Source: a virus
Virus record (IMG/VR): IMGVR_UViG_3300027749_000083
Span: 1-64,000 of that record
Reading direction: 5' to 3' (one strand)
DNA length: 64,000 nt
Part shown: positions 58,306 through 64,000 of the stretch, one piece after another
Numbering within the stretch: position 1 is the stretch's first letter
Layout: the number at the start of each line of letters is the position of its first letter
Program-made: the position numbers and the translations under genes
Notes under the pieces: model-generated
The model's database searches: none
Told to the model about the DNA's origin: nothing
What the model saw: only the letters and a program-made list of their open reading frames with translations

Positions 58306-60528
58306 ATGTCAGACTATAATCAAATTATACTTAAAAAGTCCGGGATTCAAGGATTGGTACCAGCACCAACAGATCTCGATTACGGAGAACTATCTATAAA
58401 TTACAAGGATGGAATTCTTTATTATAAAAATCCTAATAATGTAATTCAATCAATTACTTCTCAACAAGAAGTGTTGGATGTAAATGCTTTAAGTTCAATT
58501 AAAGTCGGAATAAACAATACTACAGGTAGTATTTCATCAACATCTTTAGGTTATCAGAATAATGCCAATGGAGAATACTCAACTTCGGTTGGGTTTAGAA
58601 ATAATTATTCAGTATTATCTGGTAATTACTCAGTTGCAGTAGGATATAAGACCAATACAATAGGTTTATACTCTACATCTATTGGTTATAGTAATATTTC
58701 GTCTGGAGATTATTCATTAAGCGCAGGTTATTTCAGTATAGCTTCTGGACAATCATCTTCTGCTATCGGTACTAACTGTAACGCAGAAAGTAATGATTCG
58801 GTTGCTATTGGTAAAAGTTGCAATGCATTTGGTAATAATGCAGTTGCTATTGGTAATAACACAAGTTCATATGGAGTAAACTCATCTTCTGTTGGATCTT
58901 ATAATGATGTTGGTGCTGATTATGCCACTGCTCTTGGTTATTATAATTATACGTCAGGAATAAATTCTAGTGCAATAGGAGTTAAAAATAATCATGATAT
59001 TTATGACTATTATATAGAATCTGGAGCTCAGTCATCGGCTGTAGGTCATCAGAATATTGCATCAGGTATAAGTTCATCAAGTTTTGGATATAAAAATTTA
59101 GCTAGTAGTTTTGCATCTGTTAGTATTGGATCTTATAATTTTGATCATTCATCTGGTTATTCATCTGCAATTGGTATAAGCAATACTGTATATAATCTTT
59201 ATACATCGGCTATTGGATATCAAAATATTGCATCTGGCACAGCTTCGTCTGCTTTTGGATATGGTAATTCTGCGACTGGGGAAAATTCTACAGCTTTCGG
59301 AAATAGTAATAATACTGGCGGTAATTTATCTGCAGCATTCGGATACAAAAATACGGCATTAGGAACGAGTTCATCTGCAATTGGATATCAAAATACAGCA
59401 TCAGGGATAAGTTCATCATCAGTCGGATATCAAAATATTGTATCTGGCGCAAGTTCGTCTGCTTTTGGATATGGTAATTCTGTAACAGGATCAGCTTCAG
59501 CTGCATACGGGTCTAACATTTATAGTAGTATTGATAAGATAAATTCTCTTGGCTATTGGGATGATACCTTTGTTCGTGGAGCTGAAATTAAAATTCATGG
59601 TAATACAGGAATGGTTCAACAAACTGTAGAATCTCTCAATTCCATATATGTAGATTCTGAAGTTTCTCAAGTTGTAACTATTACTCGTACGGGAGGAATT
59701 GCCACTGTTCATTTAGTTAATCATGGATACTCTAAGGGAAGCCAAGTAACTATAAGTGGAGCTATTCAAACTGAATATAATGGAATAGTTGATATTATTG
59801 ATGCATCGGCTTCAGATTATTTTACATATCTTATACCAGGAACTCCTGTAACTCCTGCAACTGGAACTATTATATGTTCAGCTAGAGCTGGTTCGGAAAG
59901 AGATGGTCATATTGGTCGTAAGATGTTAGCTTTTAGAAAAACATTGACTTCTATTAATTTAGATTATAATGATGCAACAGGTAATGTAACAACTATAGAT
60001 TTAGGTGCAGTTGGTGCCACAGGAGTTGCAGGACCTACTGGTCCTGGAGGAGGAGCTACAGGCCCCATAGGAGCTACTGGGGTGCAAGGAATTCAGGGAG
60101 CTACTGGGCCTATCGGTGTTGCTGGTCCTACAGGAGTCGCAGGTCCATCTGGTGCACCAGGTCCATCTGGTGCTACAGGTCCATCTGGTGTTATTGGTAT
60201 AACTGGTGCAACGGGACCAATTGGAGCATCTGGTGTTATTGGTATAACTGGTGCAACGGGACCAATTGGAGCATCTGGTGTTATTGGTATAACTGGTGCA
60301 ACGGGACTTGTAGGACCAACTGGACCTGGAGGCTTAAATGGGGCTATTGGCGCAACTGGACCAATAGGATTTTCTTCTGTTACTGGTGTTATAGCAAACG
60401 CTGGTACAGGACCTGCTTATATTACAGGTTCTGTTGATGGGTTTGGATTACTTACACTAACTATAGGAATTAAGACCAAAACTATTAATGTATCAGGGCC
60501 AACAAGTGTTACTGTATTTGTTCCATAG
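58306..60528 (+). CDS. trimeric tail fibre with YadA-type head repeats and collagen-like stalk
   Basis: 740 residues. The N-terminus [20 protein letters not shown] is the usual attachment motif of T4-like aquatic-phage fibres. Residues about 75-410 are 14-residue YadA-like left-handed beta-roll repeats ([20 protein letters not shown]). After a beta domain, residues about 568-690 are Gly-x-x collagen-like triplets ([10 protein letters not shown] type), and the last 50 residues form a beta cap. All three repeat types trimerise. It probably is a long or side fibre that meets the host surface. Confidence 0.8.
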   Translation: MSDYNQIILKKSGIQGLVPAPTDLDYGELSINYKDGILYYKNPNNVIQSITSQQEVLDVNALSSIKVGINNTTGSISSTSLGYQNNANGEYSTSVGFRNNYSVLSGNYSVAVGYKTNTIGLYSTSIGYSNISSGDYSLSAGYFSIASGQSSSAIGTNCNAESNDSVAIGKSCNAFGNNAVAIGNNTSSYGVNSSSVGSYNDVGADYATALGYYNYTSGINSSAIGVKNNHDIYDYYIESGAQSSAVGHQNIASGISSSSFGYKNLASSFASVSIGSYNFDHSSGYSSAIGISNTVYNLYTSAIGYQNIASGTASSAFGYGNSATGENSTAFGNSNNTGGNLSAAFGYKNTALGTSSSAIGYQNTASGISSSSVGYQNIVSGASSSAFGYGNSVTGSASAAYGSNIYSSIDKINSLGYWDDTFVRGAEIKIHGNTGMVQQTVESLNSIYVDSEVSQVVTITRTGGIATVHLVNHGYSKGSQVTISGAIQTEYNGIVDIIDASASDYFTYLIPGTPVTPATGTIICSARAGSERDGHIGRKMLAFRKTLTSINLDYNDATGNVTTIDLGAVGATGVAGPTGPGGGATGPIGATGVQGIQGATGPIGVAGPTGVAGPSGAPGPSGATGPSGVIGITGATGPIGASGVIGITGATGPIGASGVIGITGATGLVGPTGPGGLNGAIGATGPIGFSSVTGVIANAGTGPAYITGSVDGFGLLTLTIGIKTKTINVSGPTSVTVFVP
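60187..60306 (+). repeat. 45-bp tandem repeat in the collagen-like stalk
   Basis: Two identical 45-bp units begin at 60187 and 60232, and a third partial copy at 60277 continues to about 60306. Each encodes 15 residues, [15 protein letters not shown]. The DNA identity points to recent slippage or unequal crossing-over that changes stalk length. Confidence 0.85.
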
Positions 60529-60535
60529 ATAATTA

Positions 60536-61351
60536 ATGATCAAAAAGATTATTTTTAATTCTAGTATGCCTAGATCTGGTTCTGAATTACTTCAAGTAAT
60601 TCTTAATCAAAATCCAAGAATTTATGGTTCATCAACTTCACCACTTCTGGAATATCAATTTGGCGCTCGATCTAATTATAATCTAGCTGAAGTAAAATCT
60701 CAAAATCCTCAACTCATGAAAAATGCATTTATTTCAATGTGTTCTTCAATGGCTCAAGGTTATTATTTACCTATTACAGATAAACCTATTGTATGCGATA
60801 AGAATCGGGGATGGTGTCACTATTTTGAATGGGTAAACCAATGGAATCCTAATCCAAAAATGATTTGTATGGTTAGGGATCTTCGTTCAATTATAGCTTC
60901 CATGGAAAGGATTTATAGAGCAAATGGATATAATCCTGAAAGACCTGATAATCCTTCTCAAATCCAAAATATGACGGTTTCTCAACGAACTCAATATTGG
61001 TTAACGGCTCAACCTATTGGGCTTGCTCTTCAAAAAACTCTTGATTTATTTCAAAGAAATATTGCCAAAGATATATGCTTTATTAGATATGAGGATCTAT
61101 GTGAAACCCCACAAGAAGTTATGAATAAAATTTATGAATATCTAGAGCAAGATTCATATCAACATGATTTTAATAATTTAGTAAAAAGTGTTGAAGAAGA
61201 TGATGTACATTTTGGAATTTTTGGATCTCATACAATTAAGCCTTCAATTAAACCTGCAAGCAAAAATGATTGGAGTGATATGTTAATTCCAGAAATTTCT
61301 AATGGTATTAAGGAAGGTAATTCATGGTACTTTAAAATCTTTGATTATTAA
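60536..61351 (+). CDS. sulfotransferase-family protein
   Basis: A 271-residue protein with the PAPS-binding motifs of sulfotransferases: the 5'-phosphosulfate loop MPRSGSELLQVIL (residues 11-23), the 3'-phosphate motif ICMVRDLRSIIASM, and FIRYEDLCETPQEVMNKI. It would transfer sulfate to a glycan, peptide or metabolite. Similar genes occur next to fibre genes in cyanophages. The target could be host surface sugar or virion components; unknown. Confidence 0.8.
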   Translation: MIKKIIFNSSMPRSGSELLQVILNQNPRIYGSSTSPLLEYQFGARSNYNLAEVKSQNPQLMKNAFISMCSSMAQGYYLPITDKPIVCDKNRGWCHYFEWVNQWNPNPKMICMVRDLRSIIASMERIYRANGYNPERPDNPSQIQNMTVSQRTQYWLTAQPIGLALQKTLDLFQRNIAKDICFIRYEDLCETPQEVMNKIYEYLEQDSYQHDFNNLVKSVEEDDVHFGIFGSHTIKPSIKPASKNDWSDMLIPEISNGIKEGNSWYFKIFDY

Positions 61352-61539
61352 TAATACAATTTTCCAAAGATTAACAAGTAGTTTTAATTGATTTTATAAT
61401 TTCAATTAATAATTAGCCTGCTGCTATCCCTTCGGGATATTTTCAGGTCCTTTTATTAAGGTTTTAATATATGTTTCACATGGTGTCTAGGTAGATTTTT
61501 CAATAGATTTTTATTGAGTTTTTAATATTTTCTATAGTA

Positions 61540-61597
61540 ATTATAACGGTTTTTCAAATTGACGTAAAGCAAAAAATGATCAAAATGAGAAAATATT
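61540..61597 (-). promoter_or_regulatory. minus-strand twin of promoter P1
   Basis: On the minus strand: -35 TTTACG (61563-61568), a 17-bp spacer and -10 TATAAT (61540-61545), with the upstream block TTTTCTCATTTTGATC and ATTTTTTGCTTTAC. The -10 region GTTATAATTACTATAGAAAAT is shared base for base with P1 at 10.05 kb over most of its length. It reads away from the gene at 61616 and antisense toward the sulfotransferase gene. Confidence 0.7.
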
Positions 61598-61602
61598 TTT
61601 AA

Positions 61603-61610
61603 TATAAATA
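61603..61610 (+). promoter_or_regulatory. T4-like late promoter
   Basis: TATAAATA at 61603-61610, 5 bp before the ATG at 61616. It lies back to back with the minus-strand P1-type promoter. Confidence 0.6.
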
Positions 61611-61615
61611 TAATT

Positions 61616-61960
61616 ATGAGTTTACTAACACAAACAGTCCCAGATTCTTCATTGCTCATCAATCGTATCACCAATCAACTTAAAGCTACTCCACGACAAA
61701 TGATGGAATTGCTTGTAAATCAATGGAATTTTGCTTACGATTCTTTATGGTCTTCCCGAGGGGATATTACACCAGCGCAAAAATTATTAGCTCTTGGTAC
61801 AGATGCGGCAGAACTTTTTGATACATCTGCTGCTTTGACTACATTTATTATTTCCCAATGTTCCGGAAAACGTGATGATATTGTTGCAGCAATGACAGCT
61901 AAGATTGCAGCAATTCCAGCCCATACTATTCATCCGGATGGCACAATAACACTTGATTAA
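61616..61960 (+). CDS. hypothetical late protein
   Basis: A 114-residue helical protein (TNQLKATPRQMMELLVNQWN; SSRGDITPAQKLLALGTDAA; TLD end). Phages often carry such a small protein next to fibre or lysis genes, but the function is unknown. Its stop overlaps the next ATG (TAATG). Confidence 0.55.
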   Translation: MSLLTQTVPDSSLLINRITNQLKATPRQMMELLVNQWNFAYDSLWSSRGDITPAQKLLALGTDAAELFDTSAALTTFIISQCSGKRDDIVAAMTAKIAAIPAHTIHPDGTITLD

Positions 61961-62589
61961 TGAATGACTTACAAGTTTTGTGGTTGACAGATGAATCTAA
62001 GAATTTGATTCATCGAAAGGAGTTTACTTTAAGTAATCCCAATGTTATTCAACATATTTCTTGTGGTAAAGAAGATATTAATAATTCCAATGAGAATTGG
62101 AGAAATGTAGATAGATTAATTAGAAATTGGTGGAAATCTGATGGGTATAAAACAAACGCAAATACAATCTTTTGTTTGGAATGGGATGTGTATTGTAATT
62201 ATGCTCTTGAAAAAATAGAAACATCTCCAGGATTAAATTCAGTTCATGTTTTAAATCCTATTGATAACGAAGACTGGTGTTGGTGGCAAGAACTAAATAG
62301 ATTACCGAAAGAATTACATCAATATGCTACTGGATGTGTACCTTTAGGATTTCTTGCAATATCGAGAGAATGTTTGGATAATATATCTGAATCAAAATTT
62401 GATCATATATTCGATAGTGATATATTTTCCGAAATGAGATTACCTACATGTGTTAAATTTTGTGGATTTGATGTTCAAGAATTTACAAAAACTGATCTAA
62501 AGAATAGCATATTTTGTTATGAAATTGATATATCAACAAAACAAGTAGGAATTTTTCATGCAGTAAAAAATCGACAATGTTATAAATAA
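61960..62589 (+). CDS. putative GT-A-type glycosyltransferase-like protein
   Basis: A 209-residue protein. IFCLEWDVYCNYAL places a D-x-x after a hydrophobic strand, like the metal-binding region of GT-A glycosyltransferases, and TGCVPLGFLAISREC resembles the acceptor-side segment of related phage proteins. A sulfotransferase gene lies just upstream, so the two may modify sugars. The family call is tentative. Confidence 0.4.
   Translation: MNDLQVLWLTDESKNLIHRKEFTLSNPNVIQHISCGKEDINNSNENWRNVDRLIRNWWKSDGYKTNANTIFCLEWDVYCNYALEKIETSPGLNSVHVLNPIDNEDWCWWQELNRLPKELHQYATGCVPLGFLAISRECLDNISESKFDHIFDSDIFSEMRLPTCVKFCGFDVQEFTKTDLKNSIFCYEIDISTKQVGIFHAVKNRQCYK
62581..62588 (+). promoter_or_regulatory. possible late promoter overlapping a stop codon
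   Basis: TATAAATA at 62581-62588 overlaps the end of the previous gene and lies 30 bp before the endolysin ATG. The longer distance than at other late genes makes it less certain. Confidence 0.4.
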
Positions 62590-62618
62590 CTTTAAGAGAA
62601 ACTCAAAATATATAAAAT

Positions 62619-63269
62619 ATGAACATTTCAGATATTATTAAACTAATCCAAAAGGAAGTAGCTGTTGAATGTGACGGAATTTTTGGACTAGCGACGGCCT
62701 CTGCTGTATTATCGGCACTACAACAACACCCTGTGGAAAATTCAGTTACTCCAACTCCAATCAAACCTTCGATTAATCCTAATAATATTCAATTTGATGC
62801 TAGAAGTGAAGCTGTTCTTGCGACATTGGATCCCAAAGCTCAACCAATGTTCCGAAAATTTCTAAGTCTTGCTAAGGCAACAGCTGCTACATTCGGTTGT
62901 GACTATCGATTTATTAGTGGATATCGGTCTTGGGCTGATCAGGATGCTCTATTTAATCAAGGAAGAAAAACACCCGGCCCTAGAGTTACCAATGCACCTG
63001 GTGGTTATAGTTTCCATAATTTTAAGACTAGTGCTGATGCCGGAGTATTTTCTGGAAACATTTATCTGGATGGGGGAACATCTGCACAACAAGCAAAAGC
63101 CCACCAAGTACATCAAGAGTGTGCTAAACATGCAGCAAGTTGTGGTCTTCTCTGCGGAGCCTTATGGAAAAGTATGCCCGATGAGCCACACTATCAAGTT
63201 AATGTTGGACATGATTCTCCTACAGATGATGATCGCGCAAAATTTCAAGAAAAAGGCTCGATCTTATAA
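62619..63269 (+). CDS. endolysin: PG-binding start plus M15 (VanY-type) peptidase
   Basis: A 216-residue protein. Residues 7-35 resemble half of a peptidoglycan-binding repeat (LIQKEVAVECDGIFGLATAS). After a Pro-rich linker, residues about 65-205 are an M15 L-alanyl-D-glutamate/D-Ala-D-Ala peptidase: FISGYRSWADQDALFNQGR, SFHNFKTSADAGVF (H133, D140) and DEPHYQ (E189, H191). It cleaves peptidoglycan peptides at lysis. The holin/spanin-like genes are far away at 8.1 kb, so lysis genes are split. Confidence 0.85.
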   Translation: MNISDIIKLIQKEVAVECDGIFGLATASAVLSALQQHPVENSVTPTPIKPSINPNNIQFDARSEAVLATLDPKAQPMFRKFLSLAKATAATFGCDYRFISGYRSWADQDALFNQGRKTPGPRVTNAPGGYSFHNFKTSADAGVFSGNIYLDGGTSAQQAKAHQVHQECAKHAASCGLLCGALWKSMPDEPHYQVNVGHDSPTDDDRAKFQEKGSIL

Positions 63270-63270
63270 C

Positions 63271-63278
63271 TATAAATA
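63271..63278 (+). promoter_or_regulatory. T4-like late promoter
   Basis: TATAAATA at 63271-63278, 7 bp before the ATG at 63286 and just after the endolysin stop. Confidence 0.6.
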
Positions 63279-63285
63279 AAGACTG

Positions 63286-63927
63286 ATGGCCAATTATTCT
63301 GATATATCAATTGATCAGGGATCTTCATTTTCATCTACTATACTTGTAAATGATACAAATGGATTGCCTCTAGATTTAACGGGTTTTCAATCACGTGGTC
63401 AAATTAGACGTTCATATTCATCATTAAAGGCAATTGATTTTGTAACAAGTATCAACAATCCTACTTTAGGGCAAGTCTATATTTCTTTACCAGCTTCTAT
63501 TACTCGTTCACTTAAACCTGGGCGTTATGTATTTGATGTTGAAATATATAATCTTAATGACGATGTTACGAGAATTTCTGAAGGACAGGTTACGGTTTCG
63601 GCGGCTTCAACAAGAACTGTTACTATATTATCTAATATATCATCATTAAGTGATCTTCAAATAAGTGAGGGAACTTTTACTCCCGAATTTAATAAAGACG
63701 TATTATCATATACTGCAACATTTACAAGTAAAGTTTCCTCAATTACTATAACTCCATTTGTAACAGATACTACTGCTACATTATCAGTCAATTGTATGCC
63801 TGTAATCAATATGTTTTCTAGTTCTGATATTAAACTTCTTTCTGGAATTAATTCTATTCCTATTATTGTTACTGCTCAAGATGGTATATCACAAACTGTA
63901 TATAATTTAATTTACACTAAAATCTAA
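63286..63927 (+). CDS. virion protein with cadherin-like beta-sandwich
   Basis: A 213-residue beta-rich protein. The N-terminal domain (DQGSSFSSTILVNDTNGLPL, LTGFQSRGQIRRSY, LKPGRYVFDVEIY) is common in structural proteins of T4-like aquatic phages. The C-terminal domain (SDLQISEGTFTPEFNKDVLS, YTATFTSKVSSITITPF, GISQTVYNLIYTK) is a cadherin-like sandwich like that of the spike at 47 kb. It probably decorates the virion or binds glycans. The TAA overlaps the next start (TAATG). Confidence 0.65.
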   Translation: MANYSDISIDQGSSFSSTILVNDTNGLPLDLTGFQSRGQIRRSYSSLKAIDFVTSINNPTLGQVYISLPASITRSLKPGRYVFDVEIYNLNDDVTRISEGQVTVSAASTRTVTILSNISSLSDLQISEGTFTPEFNKDVLSYTATFTSKVSSITITPFVTDTTATLSVNCMPVINMFSSSDIKLLSGINSIPIIVTAQDGISQTVYNLIYTKI

Positions 63928-64000
63928 TGTCGGACATACGATCATATATTTTACCGAATCAGACTTTTCTATCTACAATAAATTCAAGGGGTAGTATTCG
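63927..64000 (+). CDS. start of the next gene (cut by window end)
   Basis: The ATG at 63927 overlaps the previous stop. The 24 visible residues begin MSDIRSYILPNQTFLSTINS. Too short to assign; the context suggests another structural protein. Confidence 0.5.
   Translation, partial: MSDIRSYILPNQTFLSTINSRGSI

Larger units (their letters stand above)
61352..61615. other. non-coding gap with hairpins and promoters on both strands
   Basis: 264 bp without a credible ORF. Palindromes include TTAATTGA/TCAATTAA (8 bp, 61383-61408) and TATCCC-ttc-GGGATA (61425-61439) inside a CCTG/CAGG stem. On plus they may end the fibre/sulfotransferase transcript, though the T-run is weak. On minus they lie downstream of the promoter at 61540-61568 and could form a structured RNA. 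Confidence 0.55.

Noticed and set aside
60007-60370. Regular repeats as a CRISPR array
   Set aside because: The repeats are in frame and encode Gly-x-x collagen triplets. There are no unique spacers of constant length, and no cas gene is seen.
1-64000. tRNA genes
   Set aside because: I looked for TTCGAATCC-like T-arms followed by acceptor stems in the gaps and found none convincing. A covariance search (tRNAscan-SE) would be needed to be sure.

Overview
The window is part of the genome of a large T4-like contractile-tailed phage. The evidence is a T4-type set of replication, late-transcription and baseplate genes: homologues of gp33, gp59, gp32, gp26, gp4, gp48, gp53, gp27, gp5, gp25, gp6 and gp8. 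The DNA is visibly AT-rich. Genes are short, tightly packed and often overlap as ATGA or TAATG. Several tail domains (DUF4815, cadherin-like sandwich, collar, YadA-type and collagen-like repeats, a sulfotransferase) recall T4-like phages of marine and freshwater bacteria. No photosynthesis gene, tRNA, integrase or CRISPR array was seen, so the host cannot be named. The first 18 bases are a poly-G run that looks like a contig-end artefact.

Layout. 1-7 kb: accessory genes, including a macro-domain / nucleotidyltransferase / metallophosphoesterase cluster, a decaying row of YopX-family genes into which a TnpB fragment has inserted, and thyX. 7-9.9 kb: a broken GIY-YIG homing endonuclease on the minus strand, a holin/spanin-like lysis cassette closed by a strong terminator, a DUF5856 gene and phoH. 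10-22.3 kb: about 40 small, mostly unknown early-type genes in short operons. Six copies of one sigma70-like promoter family (TTTACA, 17 bp, TATAWT) lie in this region. Recognisable genes here are a dCMP deaminase, a second deaminase-fold protein, a DnaQ-like exonuclease and a phage ABA-sandwich protein. Several genes here carry frameshifts or in-frame stops. 22.7-26.6 kb: NAD+-dependent DNA ligase, a histidine phosphatase, a WYL_2/DUF2693 protein and small genes. 26.6-29.8 kb: the 33-59-32 replication and late-transcription module.

30.1-35.7 kb (minus strand): tape measure, a gp26-like gene with a probable -1 frameshift extension, a tail-tube-like protein, a conserved tail-module protein, a predicted ADP-ribosyltransferase and the gp4-like head-completion nuclease. 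35.7-63.9 kb (plus strand): baseplate and fibre genes in the order gp48, gp53, gp27, gp5 (OB fold plus CHAP), a separate beta-helix spike, a 3D-domain protein, gp25, gp6, a gp7-region protein, a beta-helix tailspike, gp8, a DUF4815 giant protein, two long fibre genes, a sulfotransferase, a glycosyltransferase-like protein, an M15 endolysin and a cadherin-like structural protein.

How it works together. Sigma70-type promoters serve the early genes and gene 32. A second signal, TATAAATA (the T4 late-promoter core), sits a few bases upstream of structural, lysis, DUF5856 and phoH genes on both strands, and the window encodes gp33, the late co-activator. This fits T4-style late transcription. Two matching sigma-like promoters, at 10.0 kb on plus and 61.5 kb on minus, read into hairpin-rich DNA without ORFs and may define phage non-coding RNAs.
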